A stretch of 64,000 nt of DNA from Acinetobacter radioresistens DSM 6976 = NBRC 102413 = CIP 103788 (GCF_006757745.1 NZ_AP019740.1:2294001-2358000), one strand, 5' to 3'. Shown: positions 17,712-27,469, numbered from the stretch's first letter. The notes: generated by a model not told the origin, from the letters alone. Translations and numbers: made by a program.

Positions 17712-18566
17712 ATGTTAAATGGCGATTTAAAAAAAAATGCTATTGCTCAATTTGAAGCCACAAAAAGCGCTTATGAACACCTAGGACAAAAAGTAGGATT
17801 ACAGTCTGAAAAATTAATGAATCTTCGTAAAAATGATGGTCATAACATTATTACTAGAATCGAAGCACTTTTTAGTGGTATCGCCAATAAACCTAAAGAG
17901 TTTGATAAAACATTCAGTGAATATAAAGCTGAATTTAAAGTTTTTAACGATATTCTCGATAAGATTAAGGAAAACGCACGTCAAATTGATATACAGGCTG
18001 GCGGTACTGCTGGAGCTGGAGTAGCTGCTGGGGCTGGTGTTGTAGCTTTCGCCCCAACCGCAGCTATGGCAATTGCTACTACTTTTGGGACAGCATCTAC
18101 AGGTACCGCTATTTCTGCTTTAGGAGGGGCAGCAGCTACTAATGCTGCCTTAGCTTGGTTAGGTGGAGGTGCTCTTGCTGCAGGTGGTGGTGGTATGGTT
18201 GCAGGCAATGCCTTATTAGCACTTGCAGGACCAGTAGGCTGGGCAATTGGCGGTACGGCATTAGTCGGAAGTGCACTTTTTGCACGCAGTAGAAATGAGA
18301 AAATCGCTAAAGAAGCTGATGAAAAAAGAAAGGAAATCGAAGTTCTAAATAGACAGTTTAGAGCAGCATCTTTAGAAATAGAAAAACTTGCGGAAGAGAC
18401 CCAAAAGCATATTGTGGGGATGCAATCCCAATTAAGTACATTAGATTCAACACTTATCACACTTGATTATAGTCAACTGGATAGTGGTCAGAAGGCACTT
18501 ATGATTTCACTGAAAAATCATGTAGAGAGCTTATGTTTACTTATGAAAAAGAAAGTTGAACTCTAA
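17712..18566 (+). CDS. Unknown protein with a central Gly/Ala-rich hydrophobic hairpin flanked by coiled coils
   Basis: I do not recognise a family for this 284-residue protein. Residues 1-95 are charged and helical (AQFEATKSAYEHLGQKVG, FKVFNDILDKIKENARQ). Residues 96-192 are almost wholly Gly/Ala/hydrophobic (GAGVAAGAGVVAFAPTAAMA, LALAGPVGWAIGGTALVGSA), enough for two to four membrane helices with glycine-zipper spacing. The C-terminal 90 residues are a coiled coil. This plan resembles membrane-inserting or membrane-remodelling proteins, but that is inference. It has a GAGGG ribosome-binding site and starts a three-gene plus-strand cluster that converges on the Hsp70 operon. Confidence 0.7.
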   Translation: MLNGDLKKNAIAQFEATKSAYEHLGQKVGLQSEKLMNLRKNDGHNIITRIEALFSGIANKPKEFDKTFSEYKAEFKVFNDILDKIKENARQIDIQAGGTAGAGVAAGAGVVAFAPTAAMAIATTFGTASTGTAISALGGAAATNAALAWLGGGALAAGGGGMVAGNALLALAGPVGWAIGGTALVGSALFARSRNEKIAKEADEKRKEIEVLNRQFRAASLEIEKLAEETQKHIVGMQSQLSTLDSTLITLDYSQLDSGQKALMISLKNHVESLCLLMKKKVEL

Positions 18567-18592
18567 TTTAATTAAATCATCAGGCAATATTA

Positions 18593-20020
18593 ATGCAAAC
18601 AACTTCAGTACAAGACCAGATTTCTAGTGCCATAGTCGATGGCATTAATGTTGCTCGACTACAAGATAAAATTACTCAACTTAATCTGCAGGATCAATGT
18701 TTCATTAATTCAATGAAGCATGTTGATCAAGTCCGAGAATTTATTGGCACACCTAAAAATATTTTAGGTAGCGATCTTACTAAACATGGAGAAATTGCCG
18801 AACATGTTGAAGTTGGTATTCGCAATGCAAGAGATGCTCTTGCAGGTGATACTGTTAGAGCGACCTTTGAGGGGGTGGGACGCACTGCGCCCGAAGATTA
18901 TTTGATTGATGGAATTCAGGTTCAATCAAAATTTATTAACGGTTTGGGCAATAATCTTGAACATGTACTCAAGCATATGGACAAATATGAAAACTTCGGT
19001 CGTGACAGATCTTATTATCATATTCCAAAAGATCACTATGAATTGATTTCTAAAATTCATCGCGGTGAATCTATTGAAGGTTTAAGTCAAAAGACAATCA
19101 ATTCTATTCAAGCAAAAATTGAAGAAATCCAAACCAAGTCTGGACAGCCATTTAATGAGGTGGTTCGTCCTGGAGTATCTGATTATGCTGAAGTTCAACA
19201 AGGTCAAGTGCATGAAACATTAAATAAGCATAGTGCTGACCTCGAACAACAAAATGAAAAATTGAAGGATATTATTCACGATAAACATCAAGCCAACTTA
19301 ACAGAAGGGCTAAAAGCAGCTGGAACTGCTGCAGCTGTCGGTGGTGCTATTGCCCTAAGTTCCTCTTTATATCTTAAATATAAAAATGAAGGAAAAAATT
19401 TATTTAAGGGTGAGCTGACTAAAGAAGATTGGAAAGAAGTTGGATTAGACACAGCTAAAGCATCTGCATTAGCGGGTGTGACTGGTGCTGCAGTTTATGG
19501 TTTAACTAATTGTGCGGGGTTAGCTGCTCCCCTAGCTGGTGCATTTGTTAGTGCATCAAAAGGGGTAAGCTCATTAGTACATGACTTTTACCAAGGGAAG
19601 TTAACTTTTGAAGAATTTCAAATGAATTCAATTTTTGTTTGTGCTGATAGTGCAGGTGTTGGTCTTGCTGCGCTAGCAGGACAAACATTCATCCCTATAC
19701 CGGTCTTAGGTGCCGTCATTGGTTCAATCGCAGGAAAGTTTGTATGTGAAATTTTATTAGGCGAAGATAAGAAGCTAGCACAGAAGATGGAAGCTTCCAT
19801 GCAACTTTTTTTAGCTAAGGTTGATGAAGTTTATATAAATGTCATAAATAAAATTAATACTGAATTTGAAAAAATTGCTGATTTAAGAAGTAAAGCATTT
19901 GACTTAAATACTAATATTTCAATTATAGAGTCCAGTATTATATTGGCTCGTGCTCATGGAGTAGAGGAATCTAAGATATTGAAAAATGAAGATGATTTAC
20001 GAAGTTTTTTGTTTGACTAA
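18593..20020 (+). CDS. Unknown protein with two hydrophobic Gly/Ala-rich regions
   Basis: The 475-residue protein is not one I can place. The first 240 residues are soluble and helical (QDKITQLNLQDQCFINSM, LEQQNEKLKDIIHDKHQA). Two hydrophobic regions follow, one around residues 240-260 (AAGTAAAVGGAIALSSSLYL) and a long one around 288-385 (TGAAVYGLTN, LAAPLAGAFVSA, FIPIPVLGAVIGSIAGKF), with a charged helical tail. The layout echoes the upstream 284-residue protein: soluble helices around Gly-rich membrane-capable segments. It starts 26 bases after that gene, so both are probably co-expressed and may act together at the membrane. Confidence 0.7.
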   Translation: MQTTSVQDQISSAIVDGINVARLQDKITQLNLQDQCFINSMKHVDQVREFIGTPKNILGSDLTKHGEIAEHVEVGIRNARDALAGDTVRATFEGVGRTAPEDYLIDGIQVQSKFINGLGNNLEHVLKHMDKYENFGRDRSYYHIPKDHYELISKIHRGESIEGLSQKTINSIQAKIEEIQTKSGQPFNEVVRPGVSDYAEVQQGQVHETLNKHSADLEQQNEKLKDIIHDKHQANLTEGLKAAGTAAAVGGAIALSSSLYLKYKNEGKNLFKGELTKEDWKEVGLDTAKASALAGVTGAAVYGLTNCAGLAAPLAGAFVSASKGVSSLVHDFYQGKLTFEEFQMNSIFVCADSAGVGLAALAGQTFIPIPVLGAVIGSIAGKFVCEILLGEDKKLAQKMEASMQLFLAKVDEVYINVINKINTEFEKIADLRSKAFDLNTNISIIESSIILARAHGVEESKILKNEDDLRSFLFD

Positions 20021-20186
20021 AACAATTGGACATCTGTAAAGTAAATGAACTAAAGCAAATAAAAACCCAGAGTTTAATAAATAATTTTCAATCAAATTGC
20101 TTGATTAAAATGGTATCTAAAGTTAAATTAAGTGAATAATTTTATTAAAAAATAAAATTTTATTAACTACAAAATTAGGAGTAATT

Positions 20187-20534
20187 ATGGGGTTTTTTGA
20201 TGCTTTAGTAAGTGCAGGTAAGGCTGCAGGAAAAGCGATGACTGATGCTGTAACAAAAAAGCAACTTGAACAATGGGAAAAAATGGAGCGCGCATCAGAA
20301 AGTAGACTTATTGATTTCTATAAGCAAAATAATACGTCAGAACGCAGTAATGCAAGTAACCGAGCTTTGGCTTTAGCCGCCTTGAACAACCAAAATCAAT
20401 ACAAAGCTCGTGAACTATTAAGAAATGATGAAGATGCGAAACGGGCTCTCACAAGACTACGTGAAAAAATCAGTCTCGAAGAAGGTCGCAGTGTTGATCG
20501 ACTTAGAGAAAGTATTGATGGGCTATTAAAATAA
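20187..20534 (+). CDS. Small helical protein of unknown function
   Basis: The 115-residue protein opens with an amphipathic GFFDALVSAGKAAGKAMTDA segment and continues as a charged, probably all-helical protein (REKISLEEGRSVDRLRESID). No family is evident. A good ribosome-binding site (AGGAGT) precedes the ATG. It lies 166 bases after the 475-residue gene and just before the shared terminator, so it is the last gene of the three-gene plus-strand cluster. The opening segment could bind membranes, which would fit the neighbours. Confidence 0.65.
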   Translation: MGFFDALVSAGKAAGKAMTDAVTKKQLEQWEKMERASESRLIDFYKQNNTSERSNASNRALALAALNNQNQYKARELLRNDEDAKRALTRLREKISLEEGRSVDRLRESIDGLLK

Positions 20535-20542
20535 TTTTTAGT

Positions 20543-20580
20543 AATAATGGATAGTTTGTTATTATAAACTATCCATTATT
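20543..20580. terminator. Bidirectional terminator hairpin between the convergent operons
   Basis: A perfect 15-bp stem (aataatggatagttt / aaactatccattatt) with an 8-base loop lies 8 bases after the small gene. Before the IS insertions it would have stood about 18 bases from the end of the AAA+ gene on the other strand, so it probably served both operons. The outer IS256-family element inserted at its right edge; the 8-base target duplication begins inside the stem. Confidence 0.75.
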
Positions 20581-20655
20581 TGGAGACTGTAAATAAAACT
20601 GTGTAAACGCTTAAACTATCCCTCAACGCTGTTGGGGGCAACACAGGTGTTTACC

Positions 20656-21822
20656 ATGAAAGATGAAGCAATGCTGGCATTGGCAAAAGAATTTGCTAAG
20701 AACTTAAAAACAGAAGCTGACCTGAATAATTTCAGTAAAGCTTTAAAGAAACTCACCGTTGAAACTGCACTCAATGCTGAACTGACTGAACATTTAGGCT
20801 ATGAGAAGAATAGCCCTCGTATAGGCAAAAATACACGTAATGGCTATACAACTAAACGGCTATTTACTGATGATGGTGAATTTGAACTAGACACGCCTAG
20901 AGATCGTGATGGCACTTTTGAGCCCCAGTTGATCAAGAAGAGTCAAACCCGTATCACACAAATGGATAGCCAAATCCTATCCCTATACGCCAAAGGCATG
21001 ACGACACGAGATATTGTTGCCACATTCAAGGAAATGTACGATGCGGACGTCTCCCCAACGCTTATTTCCAAAGTGACGGATGCAGTTAAAGAACAAGTAA
21101 TAGAATGGCAAAATAGACCATTGGATGCCCTTTATCCTATTGTCTATATGGATTGTATCGTCGTGAAAGTGCGTCAAGATAGTACGATTATTAACAAAGC
21201 GGTATATCTGGCATTAGGTGTCAATACAGACGGACAGAAAGACCTATTAGGTATGTGGATGTCAGAAAACGAGGGTTCTAAATTTTGGCTCTCAGTGCTT
21301 ACAGAACTGAAAAATCGTGGTTTAAAGGATATTCTGATTGCCTGCGTAGATGGATTGAAAGGGTTTCCTGATGCGATTAATACAATTTACCCTGATACGC
21401 ATATTCAGTTGTGTATCATTCACATGGTACGCAACAATCTTAAATATGTGAGTTGGAAAGACTACAAAGCTGTCACAGCCGATTTAAAAAAGATATATCA
21501 AGCTGTTACAGAAGACGCAGCCTTACAGGCTTTAGATGAATTTGGACAAAAATGGGATGAGAAGTATCCTCAAATCAGCAAGTCATGGCTTGCCAACTGG
21601 TCGAATCTAAACACGTTTTTCGCTTACTCTATGGATATTCGCAAAGCGATTTACACGACCAATGCGATTGAATCATTGAACAGCGTTATCCGCCATGCAA
21701 CCAAGAAAAGAAAAATCTTCCCAACTGATGATTCCGTGAAAAAGGTGGTATATTTAGCAATTATGGCAGCAAGCAAAAAATGGACGATGCCTATTCAGAA
21801 TTGGAAAGGAGGGTGTAAATAA
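20656..21822 (+). pseudogene. IS256-family transposase of the outer copy, 3'-truncated
   Basis: Identical in sequence to the inner-copy transposase up to the IPIQNWK segment near its end. The inner IS then replaces the last 15 or so residues with GGCK and a stop. The DDE residues (Asp in MDCIVVKVR, Asp in CVDGLKGF, Glu in TTNAIESLN) are upstream of the break, so partial activity cannot be excluded. The lost 3' end is at 23131-23218. The start is taken at ATG 20656, preceded by AGGTG. Confidence 0.9.
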
Positions 21823-23122
21823 TTCTGTGTAAATACAGTTTTAAAAATACTTGGTTACACGCTCTTCAAACATGATACTAAAGCGATTCATGGCAGCTTT
21901 CCAATTCTGAATAGGCATCGTCCATTTTTTGCTTGCTGCCATAATTGCTAAATATACCACCTTTTTCACGGAATCATCAGTTGGGAAGATTTTTCTTTTC
22001 TTGGTTGCATGGCGGATAACGCTGTTCAATGATTCAATCGCATTGGTCGTGTAAATCGCTTTGCGAATATCCATAGAGTAAGCGAAAAACGTGTTTAGAT
22101 TCGACCAGTTGGCAAGCCATGACTTGCTGATTTGAGGATACTTCTCATCCCATTTTTGTCCAAATTCATCTAAAGCCTGTAAGGCTGCGTCTTCTGTAAC
22201 AGCTTGATATATCTTTTTTAAATCGGCTGTGACAGCTTTGTAGTCTTTCCAACTCACATATTTAAGATTGTTGCGTACCATGTGAATGATACACAACTGA
22301 ATATGCGTATCAGGGTAAATTGTATTAATCGCATCAGGAAACCCTTTCAATCCATCTACGCAGGCAATCAGAATATCCTTTAAACCACGATTTTTCAGTT
22401 CTGTAAGCACTGAGAGCCAAAATTTAGAACCCTCGTTTTCTGACATCCACATACCTAATAGGTCTTTCTGTCCGTCTGTATTGACACCTAATGCCAGATA
22501 TACCGCTTTGTTAATAATCGTACTATCTTGACGCACTTTCACGACGATACAATCCATATAGACAATAGGATAAAGGGCATCCAATGGTCTATTTTGCCAT
22601 TCTATTACTTGTTCTTTAACTGCATCCGTCACTTTGGAAATAAGCGTTGGGGAGACGTCCGCATCGTACATTTCCTTGAATGTGGCAACAATATCTCGTG
22701 TCGTCATGCCTTTGGCGTATAGGGATAGGATTTGGCTATCCATTTGTGTGATACGGGTTTGACTCTTCTTGATCAACTGGGGCTCAAAAGTGCCATCACG
22801 ATCTCTAGGCGTGTCTAGTTCAAATTCACCATCATCAGTAAATAGCCGTTTAGTTGTATAGCCATTACGTGTATTTTTGCCTATACGAGGGCTATTCTTC
22901 TCATAGCCTAAATGTTCAGTCAGTTCAGCATTGAGTGCAGTTTCAACGGTGAGTTTCTTTAAAGCTTTACTGAAATTATTCAGGTCAGCTTCTGTTTTTA
23001 AGTTCTTAGCAAATTCTTTTGCCAATGCCAGCATTGCTTCATCTTTCATGGTAAACACCTGTGTTGCCCCCAACAGCGTTGAGGGATAGTTTAAGCGTTT
23101 ACACAGTTTTATTTACAGTCTC
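21809..23122 (-). mobile_element. Inner IS256-family element, complete, inverted relative to the outer copy
   Basis: The 1314-bp element has terminal inverted repeats beginning GAGGGTGTAAATAA and GAGACTGTAAATAA. It is flanked by the 8-bp duplication TTGGAAAG (21801-21808 and 23123-23130), which lies in the transposase gene of the outer copy. The two copies look identical over their shared length, so the second insertion is recent. Confidence 0.95.
21841..23049 (-). CDS. IS256-family transposase (inner copy)
   Basis: A full-length mutator-type transposase of 402 residues. It has an N-terminal DNA-binding region (LTEHLGYEKNSPRIGKNTRN), the catalytic Asp in VYMDCIVVKVRQ, a second Asp in IACVDGLKGFPDAI, the CIIHMVRN box and the catalytic Glu in TTNAIESLNSVIR. 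I start it at ATG 23049, because ACAGGTG lies just upstream in the IS end. Confidence 0.95.
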   Translation of the reverse strand: MKDEAMLALAKEFAKNLKTEADLNNFSKALKKLTVETALNAELTEHLGYEKNSPRIGKNTRNGYTTKRLFTDDGEFELDTPRDRDGTFEPQLIKKSQTRITQMDSQILSLYAKGMTTRDIVATFKEMYDADVSPTLISKVTDAVKEQVIEWQNRPLDALYPIVYMDCIVVKVRQDSTIINKAVYLALGVNTDGQKDLLGMWMSENEGSKFWLSVLTELKNRGLKDILIACVDGLKGFPDAINTIYPDTHIQLCIIHMVRNNLKYVSWKDYKAVTADLKKIYQAVTEDAALQALDEFGQKWDEKYPQISKSWLANWSNLNTFFAYSMDIRKAIYTTNAIESLNSVIRHATKKRKIFPTDDSVKKVVYLAIMAASKKWTMPIQNWKAAMNRFSIMFEERVTKYF

Positions 23123-23229
23123 TTGGAAAGCTGCCATGAATCGCTTTAGTATCATGTTTGAAGAGCGTGTAACCAAGTATTTTTAAAACTGTATTTACAC
23201 AGAATTATTTACACCCTCATTATTTGTTC

Positions 23230-24942
23230 TTAAAACTGACTGAAACTATCATCATTTTTTACAGATGGTTTATACTTTTCAATAACCTCTTTAAAAAATT
23301 CATCCGTAATTTTGCTATCTTTTTTCAATGCCATTTTAGCAGTCTCATTTACTATATATTTAAGATCACTAGAAGTGTAACCAACCGTTAAAATAGCTAC
23401 ATTAAAAAGATCTAAATCCTCAGAAAATGGTCTATTTTCGATATACTGTTTTAGCATATCTAGACGAGCATTAAAGTCCGGGAAACCTATATAAATATGT
23501 TTTTCTAATCGACCTGTTCTTAACATTGCTGAGTCTATCGCTTTAGGTCGATTTGTTGCTCCAATAATAATAATTCCTTTCTCATTACAATTTGAAATTT
23601 GCGCTAAAAATTCATTGACCTCACTTAGATGATGGTGATTCAAATTACCCTCATTCCTATTTGGTAACACAGCATCTATCTCATCAATAAAAATTAATGA
23701 AGGTTTTTCCTGTTCAGCTTCCTTGAATAATTTTGCAATTTTTTCTTGAGTTCCGTGTATATAAACACTAGCTAAATCTGAAGGTTTTATTTCAAAATAT
23801 GAATAACCTATTTCTTCAGCTAAACATCTCGCAATAAATGTCTTACCACAACCAGGTGGACCATATAACAGTATCCCATTTAATGGCTCAATACCATATT
23901 TTTGATATTTTTCAATTTGCCTTAGCGATTGTATAACATCCACATCCAATTGTTTTTTCAGGTCACTCATACCTGCAACTTTTTCTAAGCCTTTTCTAGA
24001 TGTATTATTTTCATTAGATTTTTTCGAATTCTTTTCTAATGTAAGATTCTTATGTGCTTTGGAGTCCCAATCGTTCCAAGATGAATCAAATACTGTCAGC
24101 AAATTGGATTTAAGAGCATTTATACTTAGTTTTGCTTTTATTTGGTCGCCATCTAAAATACAACCAAATATATCATCCGCTTTTTCATATATTTTTTTAT
24201 AAAAAGATAAAGGCGTAGATGGATAACTCATACGATGTATCACTATCCGTTTTTTTATAATATTAGCTGTTTGCTCTTCCCAGTCAATATCATAATTCCA
24301 AGGATGCACACCAGTAATACACTTGTATAAAACGACCATCCATGCAAAAAGATCACCTTCTGCATCACATTCTTTAATATTATTGGCACTGGATTGATAT
24401 GCTAAAGCTATACTTTTCTTTGAACCATCAAAAAATTGATTTACTTTAACCAAACATAAAAAACTTTGTTTTTTTTCTGAGCTGTAATCCAAGTATATAT
24501 AACTCGGATCTATGAATTTGTGAATCTTCTTGTGATGGCCCAAATATTCCAATGCCTCTAAAATCGGTAATAAAATATCTAAACTTTCCGTAACTGTGAG
24601 TTTTAATTTTCGCTCTGCTAAATTTTCAAGTGATTCGCCTTTAAGATAATCATTTAAAAAGTAATAATACTTAACCCCATCACTTATAAAGTTTTTTAAT
24701 TCAGACTGTATCATCAAATTTGGATGTACGAACAAAGATGCTTGATACAAATTTTCTTTTAATAAATCAATATCAATATTGGCTAGAAAATTATTTTGAA
24801 TAACTTTCATCAGCTTAAGCTCATGAGAGTTTAAATCCACGACTCGATACACTTCACAACAATCATGTTCACCTAAGTAAATCTGAACTTGATATTGGTC
24901 TTGGATTACAGATTTTTTAGGAAATGTACCGACTCGTTTCAT
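23230..24942 (-). CDS. Pseudokinase-AAA+ ATPase fusion
   Basis: The 570-residue protein joins two domains. Residues 15-285 resemble a protein kinase: Lys46 sits where the ATP-binding lysine should be, and DLFAWMVVLYKCITGVHPW matches the kinase alpha-F/G region. However, the catalytic loop reads HKFIDPSYI (141-149) instead of HRDxKPxN, and DFG is replaced by NQF (168-170), so it should be catalytically dead. Residues 320-560 form an AAA+ module of the FtsH/Cdc48 type: Walker A GPPGCGKT (361-368), Walker B IFIDEID (417-423), sensor GATNRP (461-466) and arginine-finger RTGRLE. It is the last gene of the Hsp70 operon, 7 bases after Hsp70. I know of no named system with this fusion. Confidence 0.85.
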   Translation of the reverse strand: MKRVGTFPKKSVIQDQYQVQIYLGEHDCCEVYRVVDLNSHELKLMKVIQNNFLANIDIDLLKENLYQASLFVHPNLMIQSELKNFISDGVKYYYFLNDYLKGESLENLAERKLKLTVTESLDILLPILEALEYLGHHKKIHKFIDPSYIYLDYSSEKKQSFLCLVKVNQFFDGSKKSIALAYQSSANNIKECDAEGDLFAWMVVLYKCITGVHPWNYDIDWEEQTANIIKKRIVIHRMSYPSTPLSFYKKIYEKADDIFGCILDGDQIKAKLSINALKSNLLTVFDSSWNDWDSKAHKNLTLEKNSKKSNENNTSRKGLEKVAGMSDLKKQLDVDVIQSLRQIEKYQKYGIEPLNGILLYGPPGCGKTFIARCLAEEIGYSYFEIKPSDLASVYIHGTQEKIAKLFKEAEQEKPSLIFIDEIDAVLPNRNEGNLNHHHLSEVNEFLAQISNCNEKGIIIIGATNRPKAIDSAMLRTGRLEKHIYIGFPDFNARLDMLKQYIENRPFSEDLDLFNVAILTVGYTSSDLKYIVNETAKMALKKDSKITDEFFKEVIEKYKPSVKNDDSFSQF

Positions 24943-24949
24943 TTTCTTC

Positions 24950-27469
24950 TTAACGTCTCAATAGGTCATTATTAACATTTTGCATAGCTGCTTTACTTTC
25001 AGGGCTCATCAATTGCACAACTTCCCAGACAGCCTGCTCAAGACGATCTTTATTAGGATTCATATTAAGCAATTGTTTGAGGTTTTGTACACCACGATAT
25101 GCTTCTGTACGGTTTGTCCATTTAATTTCATCAAAACTTTCATCGAGATAATAGATAGCACCTACCCAGAAACTAATATCTTGTCCTTGTAGCTCAAATG
25201 CCATAGAAGACAATTGACCCTCTAACTTCTTTGCAGATTGAATATCTTTGGCAGCCATCACTTTACGGACATGCTCTTCAGACTCTTCAACAAGACGATT
25301 CGTCTGAGTATTACCGTAACGCTTATTTTGCATGATTAGGTCATTAAGCGTATCTTGAAGCTCTTGCTTTACTTTTGGCCACTCGCCAGCTTCTTCTTGC
25401 TTATCTAACTCAATCAAAGACTCTTGAAGTTTAGCTTTCACTTCTTCCTTACTTGAGCGTTCATGACCACGATAATTCAGAACTTGTTCTACTTCATCTA
25501 ACTGTTCGAGCTGTTTCTCTGCAACACTGTTACCTTCATTTGCAAGGCGTTGTGCTGTTGCTTTTGCCTGAACAATCTCTTTCTGTAATTCTTCTTTCTT
25601 CACGTCTTTTTCAATTGTCGGCTCAATCACAATATCAAAACTTTCATCTAATGACGGAAGGTAAACCGATAATTTTCCTCGGCGTGAAGCATCAATATTT
25701 AAGGTTACTTCCACCTCACTACCCGCAGGAAGAAAACCTGAAATATCTTGACCCGTGATAGCAAATTTACCGAAGAATGTATTTAAAATTGCTCTAGATC
25801 CTGCATTCCCTCGACTCAATTCATAAATTGGTATCAAAAGTTGATCTTCCTTAACACCAGGTCGAATATCTTTCATGGTCTTGAAAGAACCTTTACCCTT
25901 AGCAGGTAACGTTTTATTTTTTTCTAATCCTGCAAGTGGATAAACACCCTGTTTGTTATCCACTGTGTCATAGACTTCAATCCCAACACTATAAGGTAGA
26001 GTTGCATTAGCAATTTTCATCCCTTGAATGATGGTAATTGAACTTGGTTCACACGGTATATTTGAACCATCAGGTCCAGATAATTTAATGTTAAATTGGT
26101 TGGTCTTACCCTCATTTAACATGAGTTCTATAATTTCTACATCACCTTCAACGATCACTTTCCCAGAAGACCAACCACTATCACCACGAATAATTTCTAA
26201 AGTAAACGTATCCGGTAAATTAGCTGTAGACTGATCACGATTAATGCGAATACCTAAATTTTCATGCGTTTCTACAGTGGTTTCCGGATATTTCAGGCTT
26301 AATTGTGCTTTTGAACTATCACGTTTTTGTAGATCTCTTGGAATATCTTTTGTAGAGGCAAATAATGCAGCACCTTTTGCCACTGCTGTCATCGGGTCAA
26401 TACTTGTATCAACCTTTTCTGTAATTTGCTCTTTTAACATTCGACGCAAAGTCTGTTGGAAGGTTGGGCCTCCAACAAGGATGAGTGACTCTAGATCACG
26501 GCCACTTAAATTATTACGTTTTAATACATCTTTAACAATATTAATGGCACGTTGAAAAATTGGACTAACCACTTTTTCATACTGCTCTAAGCTAATTACA
26601 AAGTCAGCTAAAATTTCTTCCCCATCATCATCATCACCTAAATCATCAATATCACATTTTATTTTTTCTTTAGAAGATAATGAAATTTTAGTTTGTTCCG
26701 CATATTTTTTTAATGCTTCTTGAAGGAGTTTTTTAGTACTTTCATTTTCAAGCGTATCACTTAATTCACATTGTTTTTCTAATTCTGGAATTAATAACTG
26801 ATCGACAATTGCATTATCTAAATTTTTACCGCCAAGATGGTTATCTCCTTCAGTATCCACGACTTTCATAATGCCTTCGTCAACATGCATTAATGCCGCA
26901 TCAAAGGTTCCTCCACCGAAGTCGAAGACCAACCAATACCCATTAGTATTATTAACTTTCATTCCATAAGCAATTGAAGCTGCAATTGGCTCTTGTAATA
27001 ACTCACAATATTTTAGACCAGCCAACTCAGCTGCACGTTGTGTTGCATCTAACTGACTCTGCCTAAACATTGCAGGTACAGTAATTACTGCAGAATTTAT
27101 ATCCTCATCACGAATATAACCTTTCAGTTTTTTCAAGACCTCAGCAGACAATTCCTCGGAAGTATAAGACCGTTGCATATTTGAAAAATTATATTCGTGG
27201 TCTGTCCCCATGGTTCTTTTAAATTCTTGGTAACCATTTGGATCTACTTGCTTACGATTTTTGAAATTAGAAGTCGCTTCTTTATCTAAAGCATTTTTTG
27301 CACTCAATCCTACAAAAAGGGTTTGTTTTTTATTGAATGCAACGATAGATGAAGTAGTATCCATCTGATTATCATCACTTTTATATATTAATGCTTCACC
27401 ATCCTCCATACGAGCAATTGCTGAATTTGTCGTTCCTAAATCAATACCGTAATCAATTTTTTGACGCAT
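24950..27469 (-). CDS. Hsp70-family (DnaK-like) chaperone with extended C-terminus
   Basis: The 839-residue protein has an intact actin-like ATPase domain: phosphate-1 motif DLGTTNS (residues 10-16), EPIAASIAYG, phosphate-2 DFGGGTFD and adenosine motif LVGGPTF. A beta-rich substrate-binding-like domain follows (RINRDQSTANLPDTF onward). The last 230 residues are charged coiled coil, with none of the EEVD or DnaK-type tail. It is about 200 residues longer than housekeeping DnaK and diverged, so it is a specialised island Hsp70. Its partners are encoded beside it: a J-like protein, a membrane coiled-coil protein and a AAA+ ATPase. A client is not evident. Confidence 0.9.
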   Translation of the reverse strand: MRQKIDYGIDLGTTNSAIARMEDGEALIYKSDDNQMDTTSSIVAFNKKQTLFVGLSAKNALDKEATSNFKNRKQVDPNGYQEFKRTMGTDHEYNFSNMQRSYTSEELSAEVLKKLKGYIRDEDINSAVITVPAMFRQSQLDATQRAAELAGLKYCELLQEPIAASIAYGMKVNNTNGYWLVFDFGGGTFDAALMHVDEGIMKVVDTEGDNHLGGKNLDNAIVDQLLIPELEKQCELSDTLENESTKKLLQEALKKYAEQTKISLSSKEKIKCDIDDLGDDDDGEEILADFVISLEQYEKVVSPIFQRAINIVKDVLKRNNLSGRDLESLILVGGPTFQQTLRRMLKEQITEKVDTSIDPMTAVAKGAALFASTKDIPRDLQKRDSSKAQLSLKYPETTVETHENLGIRINRDQSTANLPDTFTLEIIRGDSGWSSGKVIVEGDVEIIELMLNEGKTNQFNIKLSGPDGSNIPCEPSSITIIQGMKIANATLPYSVGIEVYDTVDNKQGVYPLAGLEKNKTLPAKGKGSFKTMKDIRPGVKEDQLLIPIYELSRGNAGSRAILNTFFGKFAITGQDISGFLPAGSEVEVTLNIDASRRGKLSVYLPSLDESFDIVIEPTIEKDVKKEELQKEIVQAKATAQRLANEGNSVAEKQLEQLDEVEQVLNYRGHERSSKEEVKAKLQESLIELDKQEEAGEWPKVKQELQDTLNDLIMQNKRYGNTQTNRLVEESEEHVRKVMAAKDIQSAKKLEGQLSSMAFELQGQDISFWVGAIYYLDESFDEIKWTNRTEAYRGVQNLKQLLNMNPNKDRLEQAVWEVVQLMSPESKAAMQNVNNDLLRR

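Larger units (their letters stand above)
20583..23218 (+). mobile_element. Outer IS256-family element, interrupted by a second copy
   Basis: This copy starts with gagactgtaaataaaactgt at 20583. It runs to 21808, resumes at 23123 and ends at 23218 with the complementary terminal repeat. It is flanked by the 8-bp target duplication ATTATTTG (20575-20582 and 23219-23226). Removing the inner element (21809-23122) and one copy of its target duplication restores a normal 1.3-kb IS with an intact transposase frame. Confidence 0.93.
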
